A stretch of 64,000 bases of DNA from Siphonodentalium dalli (Eukaryota > Mollusca > Scaphopoda > Gadilida > Siphonodentaliidae). How positions within the stretch are numbered: position 1 is the stretch's first letter; each line of letters starts with the position of its first letter. Made by a program: the position numbers and the translations under genes. The notes under the pieces were generated by a model. That model saw only the letters and a program-made list of their open reading frames with translations, made no database searches and was not told the DNA's origin. Shown here piece after piece: positions 37,801 to 46,428 of this stretch. The DNA lies in the NCBI GenBank assembly GCA_032622095.1, contig CP136061.1, positions 25,418,991 through 25,482,990 on the forward strand, written 5' to 3'.

Positions 37801-40800
37801 TAATGTGATTCTTACGTCTGTACACGACCGTCAGCGTCGGTGAGCGTGGTGTGATTCTTACGTACTTATGGTATCCAGACATGAGCGTGTTGTGTGATTC
37901 TTACGTGCTTAGGGCTTCCTAGGAACTGGGAACTGGGATCGGGTCAGTTTTTCCGCCCTAGGTGATCTTCACCTTGACACGGGTACCCACAAATTATATA
38001 TATATGTATGTGTCCTTTATAGACTCGAACCGATTGAGCTCATGGGCGGGTTAAATTGTGATCCCGACCTGACATTGACCTTCAAAATTATCAATTCAAG
38101 GTCAAATCGGGTCAAACTGGCGGATTTCGACGAATTGAAAAAAAAATTTAATTTGTTTAATTAATTAAAAAAATTTAAAAAGCTTATTCGAACAAAGCCA
38201 TGAGACGAACCACGCCATGTGTGTGTGTCCTTTATAGACTCGAAAACGGCTCGACCGATTGAGCCCAAACTTGCTATCTAAGGGTAAAAAGTCACGGGAA
38301 GTGTCATCGCACCGCTTCTGAGAACGTCCGAGCACTCCTTCATCCTTCGCCCTGCCACCGTCCTTGGAATTGATAGGTTAAATACTTGCCGAAATATTAG
38401 AGTTACTTCGCCTACATCATACAGAAACATTATCTTCGATACACTGTTAAAAATTCTATGGAAGCAAAAATGGTCAACTCGGGACGGGTACCTTGAAGAA
38501 AGAAAAAAAATGGATCGACCAAAGCCGTGGCGGGCTAATCTGCTAGTTCCGTATAAAATAGAAACTCATGTTCCCCAGGGGTTTGTGCTTGATTATAGTC
38601 GATTTGCAGCAACTAAAATAACCAGTATTAAACTATTTCGCAATATATGTTTTTAAATGTTTGGTACTCTTTCCTTGGATATGTTTATATTATCCGAATA
38701 CCGCGAAAATGACAAATTAAAAGAAATATAACTGTTTCCTAACAGCATCATTTTGCCCTATAACATTATATCAATTCAGCCTGACCCGGCCACTGTCATC
38801 ATATATGTGACCCGCCATATCAAATCCAGTCGTAAGTCGGGATTTTTTTTACCCTGTGCCAATGCATTCTCTTATATATGCGAGGCGACCTATTGGCCTA
38901 AAAAAAAATTATCATTTTTTTTAAATAAATGTTTCTTACAATTTTTAGGACATAAAATAAAAAACATCCATTACCCTGCAGGGAGCCCCACACATATATA
39001 AAAGCATATAGAAGAGTGTCGTCTGCTCATGTTTGTCTGGGGCTATGTATGGGTGAAATTATAAAATTGTTAAAGAATACAAGAAAAAATTGTTAGGCCA
39101 ATGCATTCTCTTATATATGCGAGGCGACCTATGGTCGACTCGCATATATAAGAGAATGCATTGGCACAGGGTAAACAAAATCCCGACGTACGACTGGATT
39201 TGATATGGCGGGTCACATATAGTACATTAGCAGGACCACTAGATCAGGGGTGTATTATTGGTACCTACAATGGTGTATTATTGGTACCTACAGGGGTGTA
39301 TTATTGGTACCTACAGGGGTGTATTATTGGTACCTACAGGGGTGTATTATTGGTACCCACAGGGGTGTATTATTGGTACCTACAGGCGTGTATTATTGGT
39401 ACACACAGGGGTGTATTATTGGTACCTACAGGGGTGTATTATTGGTACCTACAGGGGTGTATTATTGGTACCTACAGGGTGTATTATTGGTACCTACAGG
39501 GGTGTATTATTGGTACCTACAGGGGTGTATAATTGGTACATACAGGGGTGTATTATTGGTACATACAGGGGTGTATTATTGGTACCTACAGGGGTGTATT
39601 ATTGGTACCTACCATGAGATTGTCGTCTTCGAGCGTTTTTATCTTGTAACTATGATTAACTTTCCGGCGAATTGCTTGGATGATCTCGGAGTCGTTGTAA
39701 CCCAAATACTGCATCACCTTTGTCTGTGAATAATTTGATAATGAATTGCATTTCATGTTCAGTCGGAAGTCGCTAATATCATCGAGATAAAGTTGAGTTC
39801 AAACAAGTATTATACGACAGGCTCCATGTGGGGACTACGCAACTTTATTCCAAAGACCCATTACTTCGAAACGTCCAATATTCCGAAGGTCAGATAATAC
39901 GTAGGTCCGAAATTCCGAAGGCCCAATACTACAAAGGTCAGATATTCCGAAGAATAAATTATCCGATGGTCCAATAGTCCGAAGTATTAATACTCCAAAG
40001 GTCAGTAGTTCGAAGGGTTAATCATCCGAAATCCCAATACTCCGAAAATCGATTATGTATGTAAGGAAATCATATTTCATGTTAATTCAACAAATACACG
40101 GGACACAATTCCATTTCATTAAGTTTCGTGCACACAGTTTGTATTCTATAACCTGGACTCAAAGTAAAATATAAATTAATGTAATTCACAATTATTCATG
40201 TCAGAGTATATATTTCATTGCAAAACCTATAATACATGTACATGTATAAACCTATTCAGTTGTCAAGAAGGGCACCCAGAAATTATATCGCCACTCTGCA
40301 TAGTGTCTACCAAAAATGTTCACTCAGACTGACCTATTCAACAAGAATGACACATATGCGATCCTTTGAACGTTTACAATTTCCCTATAATAAGATACGT
40401 ACATGTATCATGGCGGAGAGAAATCGTTGGACAAAGCGCGTATTAGCAGTTCAAAGCAGATAACACGACTGTGGAATTTTCTCCACTTTGGCATAAACTT
40501 TTTGGACGGAATTTTACGAAACGAAAAAAAACACCCACGACGAAACAACTATACCGGCTTCTAGCTCAGAACACAGGTACATGGAACAAAATTACACCAC
40601 TCCCAAAAGTACACAAGAGTCGAACATTGTAGGATTCATAATTATATCAAAGAGGTGCAACTGTATATCTCTTGTCAATGTTACAAGTCGCTTCCCCGTC
40701 CAATGTGCACAACAAACAGTTTAACTTACCGCCACAGCAAGTATTTTAGTAGCTGCAGAAAACAGCCTGACCTTCCACTGTTCTTCAATCTCCGGTGGGT

Positions 40801-40876
40801 ACGGCTCATACATCATGTATCCAACAAAGATGGCCAAAGCCAGGAAACCAAGGCCGACAGAACTAGACGTCCGCAT
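19198..40876 (-). CDS. AADAC: Arylacetamide deacetylase-like esterase (six coding exons)
   Basis: Join of 40876-40730, 39723-39613, 24885-24768, 22798-22735, 21242-21121 and 19874-19198. The total is 1,239 nt, giving 412 residues plus TGA. All introns are GT/AG and the phases (0, 0, 1, 2, 1) agree, with no internal stop. Residues ~7-24 form a hydrophobic signal-anchor followed by YEPYPPEIEEQW. HGGGW at 116-120 is the oxyanion-hole motif, and GDSAGG at 188-193 holds nucleophile Ser190. FDPLRDDG gives Asp350 and GGFHGY gives His380. Human AADAC has about 399 residues and a similar triad. The family are ER-lumenal, membrane-anchored serine hydrolases acting on arylacetamides, acylglycerols and other esters. 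The substrate cannot be told from sequence, and an NCEH1/AADACL paralogue is possible. Confidence 0.93.
20178..20515. repeat. Degenerate MITE fragment plus AT-rich array
   Basis: TTAACCCTTTCATG opens a broken piggyBac-like MITE with one hairpin (about 20217-20285). After it comes an expanded array of a roughly 33-bp unit (TTTATCATTTTTTCTTACAT-like) derived from the MITE centre. It lies in the last AADAC intron. Confidence 0.7.
21121..21242 (-). CDS. AADAC: AADAC-like coding exon 5 (YRLAPE)
   Basis: 122 nt, acceptor CGTAATTTCAG, donor GTAAGA, phases 2 in and 1 out. It encodes YRLAPEHPFPIPLDDCLTAT and ends IGVSG, where the G of the nucleophile elbow is split across the intron. Confidence 0.95.
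21902..22468. mobile_element. hAT-like MITE with 8-bp TSD
   Basis: The left end CACGGTCTGCGCTGCC and inverted right end CAGGGTTCGCGCTGCC are imperfect TIRs. They are flanked by the exact 8-bp duplication CTTGTTGC (21894-21901 and 22469-22476). TTTGCCAAATG motifs repeat near both ends, a common hAT subterminal pattern. No transposase. It sits in the intron between AADAC exons 4 and 5. Confidence 0.88.
22735..22798 (-). CDS. AADAC: AADAC-like coding exon 4 (64-nt micro-exon)
   Basis: 64 nt, acceptor TCCATTGCAG, donor GTGAGT, phases 1 in and 2 out. It encodes SHHDFVKRLSFEANIVIVSV, the helix and beta strand leading into YRLAPE. It is needed to keep exon 3 and exon 5 in frame. A family C element ends 21 bp upstream of it. 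Confidence 0.92.
22820..23914 (+). mobile_element. TTAA-flanked family C, copy b (split by hAT)
   Basis: TTAA-AGACATATTATGG on the left and TTTCACATCACT-TTAA on the right match copies a and d. It is interrupted by a 773-bp hAT-like element. It ends 21 bp from the 3' splice site of AADAC exon 4, so it has replaced much of the usual upstream acceptor context. Confidence 0.85.
22903..23675. mobile_element. hAT-like element with GGTACC-rich ends
   Basis: TIRs CAGGCTTGTCAA / TTGACAAGCCTG are flanked by the exact 8-bp duplication AATATAGC (22895-22902 and 23676-23683). Both subterminal regions are dense in GGTACCGGTACC-type repeats. No transposase domain was recognised in the 773 bp. It is nested in family C copy b. 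Confidence 0.92.
24768..24885 (-). CDS. AADAC: AADAC-like coding exon 3 (HGGGW)
   Basis: 118 nt, acceptor TCGTATTTCAG, donor GTAAGT, phase 0 in and 1 out. It encodes VKVRVYRP and LVFYHGGGWTW, the oxyanion-hole strand-loop of the hormone-sensitive-lipase branch. Confidence 0.95.
24964..25349. mobile_element. piggyBac-like MITE, copy 4
   Basis: Same termini as at 3335. The left target reads CTAA instead of TTAA, and the first hairpin is shortened by an internal deletion of its loop. The right hairpin is intact. It is inserted in the left arm of foldback element A. Confidence 0.85.
26680..27195 (+). repeat. GT-rich degenerate minisatellite core of element A
   Basis: Repeats of roughly 42-46 bp built on GTGACTATATGGTCATGGGT and GTATACATGGAGTGA-like pieces. 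Strongly G/T over A/C on the plus strand. The same satellite makes up 30105-31710. Confidence 0.75.
27207..28827 (+). repeat. Segmental duplication, copy 1 (uninterrupted)
   Basis: Nearly identical to 29309-29684 plus 34267-35546. It includes the right arm of element A and about 0.9 kb of flanking DNA with CACCCGCACAAGAGCAG and a 33-bp repeat. Because it lacks the 4.58-kb insertion, it serves as the empty site for the element at 29685. Confidence 0.93.
28400..28505 (+). repeat. 33-bp tandem repeat, 3 copies
   Basis: Units contain ATACATATATACATGTACAT and CATCTCCACATCC. The duplicate locus at 35088 has one more unit. Confidence 0.9.
28828..29308. other. Spacer between duplicated segments, with inverted flank
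   Basis: Unique sequence with CCCACGTGG near 28968. Its last 53 bp (29252-29304, AAAAGGATTAACTGTCATGT onward) recurs inverted at 35599-35650, so the second duplicated copy is bracketed by an inverted repeat. Confidence 0.75.
30105..31710 (+). repeat. GT-rich half of inverted minisatellite
   Basis: About 1.6 kb of degenerate units of 42-46 bp (GGTGAGGTGTATATGTATAC / GGAGTGACTATATGG-like). Overlapping long frames on both strands are artefacts of the repeat. Confidence 0.8.
31711..31797. repeat. Perfect 21-bp-arm hairpin at the strand switch
   Basis: Arms 31711-31731 and 31777-31797 are exact inverses (TGGGTGGCTATCG... at the outside) with a 45-nt loop. GT-rich sequence lies to the left and AC-rich to the right, so this is the symmetry axis of the minisatellite. 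Confidence 0.95.
31798..32395 (-). repeat. AC-rich half of inverted minisatellite
   Basis: The same satellite on the other strand (CCATACAGCCACTACATGTA, CATGACCATA...). It runs straight into an arm of the element A type. Confidence 0.8.
32396..33610. repeat. Element A-type arm inside the 4.58-kb element
   Basis: Aligns as the reverse complement of about 25560-26690: AGTAACTCCCTGGCTGCCAT, CACAATTTGC, CGGGATATAT, GGCCATCTTGGATGG in the same order. A G-run follows at about 33631-33645. Confidence 0.75.
35088..35228 (+). repeat. 33-bp tandem repeat, 4 copies
   Basis: Duplicate of the array at 28400 with one extra unit. Confidence 0.9.
35547..35595. repeat. 49-nt hairpin with TTC loop
   Basis: GTAAAACCC-TTC-GGGTTTTAC at the tip, with the stem extending outwards through ACTTG/CAAGT to GGTCAT/ATGACC and only small bulges. 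It sits exactly where the duplicated segment ends. Confidence 0.85.
35641..36011 (-). mobile_element. TTAA-flanked family C, copy c
   Basis: Uninterrupted 371-bp copy between TTAA (35641) and TTAA (36008), inverted relative to copies a and b. Confidence 0.85.
36130..36850. mobile_element. Foldback/TIR element with ~200-bp imperfect arms
   Basis: The left arm (about 36136-36345) and right arm (about 36610-36840) are inverted copies sharing TATACTATACAGTGAC, AGGTTCACAAGTCC, ATTGGCCATGAAATTTC and GATGTATAATTC. The interior is non-coding. Confidence 0.75.
37072..37123. repeat. 20-bp-arm hairpin
   Basis: CACTAAATTATATTTGAGCC and GGCTCAAATCGAATTTAGTG pair at 18 of 20 positions around a 12-nt loop, just upstream of the Helitron-like pair. 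Confidence 0.85.
37139..37524 (+). mobile_element. Helitron-like non-autonomous element 1
   Basis: Starts TCTCTCATATATATTTTGAA after an A. It ends in the hairpin AGCCCGGACAACGTCGGGCT and then CTAG before T, the standard Helitron 3' signature. It contains the iterated GATCGGGACGAAACTT and GAAACGGGTGGAGCTATCGA blocks. It has no Rep/helicase; the overlapping 169-codon frame is not a gene. Confidence 0.75.
37525..38546 (+). mobile_element. Helitron-like non-autonomous element 2
   Basis: Begins TCTACTATATATATTTGAGA directly at the CTAG end of element 1 and ends with a small GC stem and CTAG at 38543-38546. It holds three diverged copies of a TCCTTTATAGACTCGAA block followed by GAGCCCAAACTT, and three copies of GTGTGATTCTTACGT. 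Non-coding. Confidence 0.65.
38807..39216. mobile_element. Palindromic MITE family D, copy 1
   Basis: TIRs begin GTGACCCGCCATATCAAATC and its inverse, flanked by ATAT. The inner module is the same CCAATGCATTCTC hairpin pair found in the piggyBac-like MITEs. In this copy the first hairpin has lost its second arm. Confidence 0.85.
39248..39612. repeat. 23-bp minisatellite, 16 units, carrying a splice donor
   Basis: Units of about 23 bp contain GGTACCTACAGG and GGTGTATTATT. On the gene's strand each unit starts GTAGGTACC or a close variant: 12 of 16 read GTAGGT exactly. The unit nearest the exon supplies the real donor of AADAC exon 2. Confidence 0.96.
39613..39723 (-). CDS. AADAC: AADAC-like coding exon 2
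   Basis: 111 nt, 37 codons, phase 0 at both ends. The acceptor is TTATTCACAG and the donor GTAGGT. It encodes TKVMQYLGYNDSEII followed by a charged helix, filling the N-terminal region between the membrane anchor and the alpha/beta-hydrolase core. The donor is the last unit of the minisatellite at 39248-39612. Confidence 0.9.
39860..40050 (+). repeat. Cryptic CCGAAGGTC-type repeat
   Basis: About twelve degenerate units of 12-20 bp built from TCCGAAGGTC, CAATACT and TATTCCGAAG alternate without strict spacing. Confidence 0.7.
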
Positions 40877-40891
40877 TGTTGGTGCTTTCTC
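40730..40891 (-). CDS. AADAC: AADAC-like coding exon 1 (signal anchor)
   Basis: Coding 40876-40730 (49 codons) with 15 nt of 5' UTR to 40891. A TTGTTTACAG acceptor lies upstream, so at least one non-coding exon should lie further 5' (above 40891). The ATG sits in CCAACAATGC. It encodes MRTSSSVGLGFLALAIFVGY, then a short lumenal stretch with PYPPEIEEQW. Donor GTAAGT, phase 0. The intron above it is filled with a 53-bp tandem array (40895-41990). Confidence 0.92.
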
Positions 40892-40894
40892 CTG

Positions 40895-41990
40895 TAAACA
40901 ATCAGGTGATGCGTAAAATTAACTTATTAATGGAGACACTAGGCAGGTAATCTATCAGGTGATGTGTAAAATTAACTTATTAATGGAGATGTACTAGGCA
41001 GGTAATCTATCAGGTGATGCGTAAAATTAACTTATTAATGGAGACACTAGGCAGGTAATCTATCAGGTGATGCGTAAAATTAACTTATTAATGGAGACAC
41101 TATGCAGGTAATCTATCAGGTGATGCGTAAAATTAACTTATTAATGGAGACACTATGCAGGTAATATATCAGGTGATGCGTAAAATTAACTTATTAATGG
41201 AGACACGTCTGGGCAGGTAATCTATCAGGTGATGCGTAAAATTAAAGTGATGTGAAACACACAGATAGGGTGATCAAATAGAAATTGAGAATAATCTTGC
41301 TCAAAGTAGTTATTTGTTACTAATATTAGTCCAAATTGCCGATACATACTGCCATTCTTATATATTAATTAAATGCAATGACTTTCGATGGCGAAATCAT
41401 TTGTGTTAGATTATCGCCGATAGTTGGGTCCAGAATCGAGATGTAAATATTTATATTTGGGCGTAGTTCAGACGATGTTTTCTATCGAGTGGTATGGTCG
41501 ATTTCTTCGAAATTTTCGGCGATGTTAGTAGAATGCTACATTCCTCATGTTGGCATAGCGCCGGAGTACTAACTTATCAATTTCACGCACCCGAACAAGT
41601 CCATAATATGTCTTTAACTTATTAATGGAGACACTAGCGAGGTTACCAATCGGGTGGTGCGTAAAATGAACACTATGGAGGTAAGCAATCAGGTGGTGCG
41701 TACAATTAACTTATAAAAGGAGACACCAGCGAGGTCACCAATCAGGTGGTGCGTAATATTAACTTATGAAAGGAGACACTAGGGAGGTAACCAATCAGGT
41801 ATTGCGTAAAATTAACTAATGAAAGGGGACACCAGAGCATAACAAATCAGGTGGTGAGTACAATTAACTTATGAAAGGAGACACTAGCGAGGTCACCAAT
41901 CAGGTGGTGCGTACAATTAACATATGAAAGGAGGCACTGGGAGTAACCAGTCAGGTGGTGTTGCGTAAATATAACTTATGAAAATACACA
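40895..41990. repeat. 53-bp tandem array beside AADAC exon 1, split by family C
   Basis: Units contain ATCAGGTGATGCGTAAAATT, AACTTATTAATGGAGACACT and GGCAGGTAATCT. Six to seven near-identical copies occupy 40895-41245; seven or so diverged copies follow at 41618-41990. The array abuts the 3' splice site of coding exon 1. Confidence 0.93.
41242..41617 (-). mobile_element. TTAA-flanked family C, copy d
   Basis: Inserted at the TTAA of a tandem unit: the array reads AAAATTAACTTATT, and the element has TTAA on each side (41242-41245, 41614-41617). This is the cleanest view of its target duplication. Confidence 0.9.
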
Positions 41991-42261
41991 ATAGGGAGGT
42001 TTAGCAAAACTCACGGATAACAGTTACGATTACGGGTAGGATACGACGTCATCAAAATCAGGCTGCTATAAACACAGAACATATCACAACCAAAGAGGGA
42101 GTAAAGCTTCATGACAAAATATTGTTCTATTTTAAATGTGTCTTTTCGTGTTGACAAAATTGTTCAATCACATTCCGCCCAATATTTATCAACAATTTAT
42201 CAACAATGACTCGATAAATATAATTCAAACAGGTTTGTGTAAGGATGGCTCCATAATTCTA

Positions 42262-44265
42262 GATAGATAGATTTATTTCTTATACCATACATCAATGGTT
42301 GAAAGAAAACATGTTTACATATGTATACATAATATCAGAGGCAGTGTTAGACGAATAAAGAAGATATCAATTCAACAAAGATATATTATTCTGGTTGTAA
42401 CCTATATATCAGGGGCAGGGTAAACCAGTCACTGGATAAGACCAACAAGGACCCCACACCATACTACCCTAAGGCACAGTCGTGGGGAGGCATAGTATGC
42501 ATCATCTCTCTGACTTCGACCCTCCATAATCTTGACGAATTTACAGAGTCTCCTAGCTATCGATGGTTTTCTCGTGGAGAATTAGATTTTTAGTTTCATT
42601 GCACTTGGGTAATTCCAATATGAATTGTGCAACAGCATTTTTCGCTCTGTTGATAATGATTGACAGTAAAAAAATATAGTGAATTTCGTCACCGATTTGG
42701 CCGTTGTTACATAGTGTACATATTCGATCATCACGGGGTGTACTATGCCACCTACCCGTTTCCATTGGTAATGAGTGGTTGCTTGTTCTGAATCGAGCTA
42801 GGGTAAATTTTATGTCATCACGAAACTCGGAGATGTAATATTCCTGACCAAAGTCCGGTTTTAATATCCTGTATATTTCTCCTCGACTGGAGCGTTTACA
42901 CGATTCATGCCACTGTTGAATATATTGATCACTCAGTTCTGATAAACGCACTATTTTAAACATACTTATATTTTGCAGTGACAGCAATCTGTAGAATTTA
43001 TTACTGTTAGGATTTTCCAAGTAATACTTAGGGATATAGTTTTATCACAGGTCGTTAAGTTTAGTATACAAAATAACAAAATGATACATTTTTGCAACAT
43101 AACAGGCATATCGTGTCTTTACATGTACTTTTATTCCATCTGCATGCATTTAAGTAAATAAGTAGCAAAAATGAGAAGACAAATATACTAAGTATCGGCT
43201 CAATCTGACAGAATCCTTTGTTTCGATAAAATATAGCACGGCTTGAGGTAGACATATTTAAATTGTCGAAGAGTCAACTTTCATGTTTTGCTTTCATGTC
43301 TGTCGTGCTTAGTGGTGACTGATTCTGCCATGCATTTTCAATATTTACTCTGAGTAGCATTTCTTTGATAAAATAAATCCATTTAATCTTGTTTTGTAGT
43401 ATGGCGTCACTGTCGTTGAGATACCTGAATAGAAGGAATACATTCTTAGCTAATTCTTATCCTTCGTGTGATACTAGTTTTGATATAATATGATATTGCT
43501 GTGCATTTAATTTCGACCATTATTACAAGATATATCCCCTATTCTGCATATATCATGCATTTTATTTGTACTAGACTTGATTGTTGTGATAACTTGGCAG
43601 AATTGACGATGATTTTAAGATGATTTAAAACTCTACAGTTTGAGTTTTATTCGAACCGCCAACTTCACCACCATGCATATACAACGTAATCGACATGATC
43701 ATGTAATCAAACAATTAAAACATAATATTTACAGGCAACATTTGTATTTAAACTCTTTCATAATTTGCATTCCGATATGTAAATATTGGTAAGTTCGTTA
43801 AAAATGTATTAGTAACACATTTTAGTTTTCTTGGTGTTAACTTTGCGATTCCACGTCTATGCTTAATGTGCTGATGCTAAAATTCACGATGCATATTGTC
43901 CTGAGTCTGAGAGGATAACGCGGTATCGTCTGCGTATAATAAAACACAATATGTTTATAAAACGGCCAATATGTTCAAAATATTTCTCATCAAAATAGTT
44001 CAAGTTTGAGATTGTGCAGTCGCTTAGAAAACGTTGTGTATCGTTCACAAACAAAGAGAACAGAAGTGACATTGGTTCACATTGACATAAACCTATCTGT
44101 CTTATAAAGAAGTCAGATTGCGAATTAGTACACATAGTTTGATATTATTGTACATGCTTCGTACTACATCCTACTACATAGTATCTTACCTTTTAGACAT
44201 GCTTGCTTAAGTTTCAACCACATGCCATCTCTCCATACCGGTTAAATTGCTTTGCGGATGTCAAT
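42262..44265 (-). pseudogene. Decayed non-LTR retrotransposon ORF2
   Basis: On the minus strand, 44260 gives a motif A-like FIDIRKA. 44135-43950 gives FIRQIGLCQCEPMSLLFSLF, matching the RT GVRQGE-LSPLLFSLF block. A shifted frame near 43920 reads YADDT. The C-terminal part, 43020-42553, has FTLARFRTSNHSLPMETGRW and a zinc-knuckle-like CTLCNN...DEIHY that lacks its last Cys. The 3' end carries an ATCT-type microsatellite tail (42262-42275 on the plus strand). Multiple frameshifts show it is long dead. Confidence 0.85.
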
Positions 44266-44350
44266 AAAAGTACGAAGTATCTTTCGTCCGCTTTGCAGGT
44301 ATACGGTGAAAATTTAGCGTTTAAAAATCACAATGACGCAAGTATTATAT

Positions 44351-44798
44351 GTGACCCGCCATATCAAATCCAGTCGTAAGTCGGGATTTTGTTTTACCCT
44401 GTGCCAATGCATTCTCTTATATATGCGAGTCGACCATAGGTCGCCTCGCATATATAAGAGAATGCATTGGCCTAACAATTTTAATATTTTTTTCTTGTAT
44501 TCTTTAACAATTTTATAATTTCACCCATACAGAGCCCCAGACAAACATGAGCAGACGACACTCTTCTATATGCTTCTATATATGTGTGGGGCTCCCTGCA
44601 GGGTAATGGATGGTTTTATTGTATGTCCTAAAAATTGTAAGAAACATTTATTTAAAAAAAATGATAAAAATTTGTTAGGCCAATGCATTCTCTTATATAT
44701 GCGAGGCGACCTATGGTCGACTCGCATATATAAGAGAATGCATTGGCACAGGGGTACAAAAATCACGACTTACAACTGGATTTGATATGGCGGGTCAC
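44351..44798. mobile_element. Palindromic MITE family D, copy 2
   Basis: Full-length 448-bp copy, TIR GTGACCCGCCATATCAAATC, both hairpins intact. The centre has an extra GGGGCTCCCTGCAGGGTAAT segment and an ACAGAGCCCCAGACAAACAT segment. Confidence 0.9.
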
Positions 44799-46195
44799 AT
44801 ATATAATATATATTTGAGTCAAACCATTTAAGAAAACCGAGTGCTGTATTCTTATTCCTGAATGTATTAACATGATTTGTCTTTATTATTAATATACCAG
44901 TTTAATATGATGGAATAATTTATTGGTGTACATGTTGTATTGTTTTATATATATGTATATACGTTGTAGCATGTTGCAAAATATACTAATAACAATTCAG
45001 AAAATAAATCGGAAATTGTCAGATGGCATCACAGACGAATTAGAGAGATCAGTAATCGCCGATGGAAGGAAGAATTTATTGATTTACATTTTGTATTGTA
45101 TATGTATATACGTTGTATCATATTGCAACTTCGATGTTGACTATGCTAATAAACAATAAATTATAGCTATACACGCTGAACATAATCGCCAAACGTTCGT
45201 GCAAGCACGTGCATTGGGGAAAGGGCATACTTTGCATAAATAATATGCTTAGATAGGATATGTATCTGTTGTACTTATGTTTCACATTAAACATTCAGTT
45301 AGACACGTCACTAGAGTGTCGTAATTTGGTTAAACATTTTGTTAGTAAATAATATACTAAAGGGATCGAGGTACAAGTTTTACAATAACTTATAAACGTC
45401 TCTTACACAAACAATACAGATATGTCGGGGAGGGGTGTTGGGGGGAGGGGAGGTTGTAAAAAAAATGCAGGCTGTTTTTTTATATTTTTGGCAACTGGCA
45501 CTTTTGGGGACCTACAATTTGTTTTTATTCTCAATTGATCCCCCAAATTTAATAATTATGGTTTGGTTTAAACATATTTTAATAGTATAATCATATACAG
45601 ATACTAAGGGATTGGCGGACAAGTTCTTAAAACTTAGATGGACCTCCGCTCCCCAATAATTATGGTCTGAAACCATAAAATAAACCCTACTTATATTGAT
45701 CATATCATTGGAAAATGTTCTCCGTGGTCAAAATGGCGGTTTAACCAGTTGTTTTAATTGCAAAACTGTTAAATCATCAAACGGGATCAGCTTAGGTCAT
45801 CGATCTATCATCGATCTGTTATCGATCTATGTTGGTACACGACTGTTTTTGGTTGTTGTGCCTCGAGTGTTCCATAACTCACATACAGTACACCTTCATA
45901 CTGTTGAACAAATATGACATCCATATATCATGCGAATATGAGGCAATTTAGAAAATACCGGCTAATAGGTGTTTGTCTACCACATGAATGCATTATAGTT
46001 GCCAAGTCAGCGTGTGATGAGAGTACGGTGTATGAGAGTACCTGGGTGGTCAAAGTCCACATTGCTAAATTGGAATTCTAATGAATCGAATGTGTGGTTT
46101 TGCTATTTGTCTGTAATACCTTTTAAAGCTGATAACATTATCTCAGGATAATAATATCCTATTAAGTTTTATCAAGAAAGAAAGTAATTTATTTT
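44799..46195. other. Intergenic with minor repeats
   Basis: A direct repeat of about 55 bp with ATATGTATATACGTTGTA occurs at 44945 and 45100. A G-rich run lies at 45426-45456 and an ATCGATCTATC triplet repeat at about 45799. No gene recognised. Confidence 0.5.
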
Positions 46196-46428
46196 TTAAA
46201 GTGATTTGAAGCAGTCCGGTAGGGTGATCAAACAGAAATTATGAATAATCTTACCTAAAGTTAGTTATTTGTTACGAATATTAATCCAAATTGACGATAT
46301 ATATACACACCGTCATTCTTGTATATTAATTAAATGCAATGAATCTCGGTATCGAAATAATTTGTGTTAGATTATCACAGAGAGAAGGCGTCCCGAATCG
46401 AGATATAAATATTTATTTATATATTATT
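46196..46428 (-). mobile_element. TTAA-flanked family C, copy e (truncated)
   Basis: TTAAAGTGATTTGAAGC start and the first ~230 bp of the family, ending in an AT-rich tract. The other end is missing. Confidence 0.75.

Noticed and set aside
39161-39729. Long plus-strand frames in all three phases rich in YYWYLQG
   Set aside because: They are translations of the 23-bp minisatellite (length not divisible by 3), open because the unit lacks stops.
40236-40463. 75-codon basic frame near AADAC exon 1
   Set aside because: No recognisable domain and it lies in an intron on the opposite strand. Could be a relic but unsupported.
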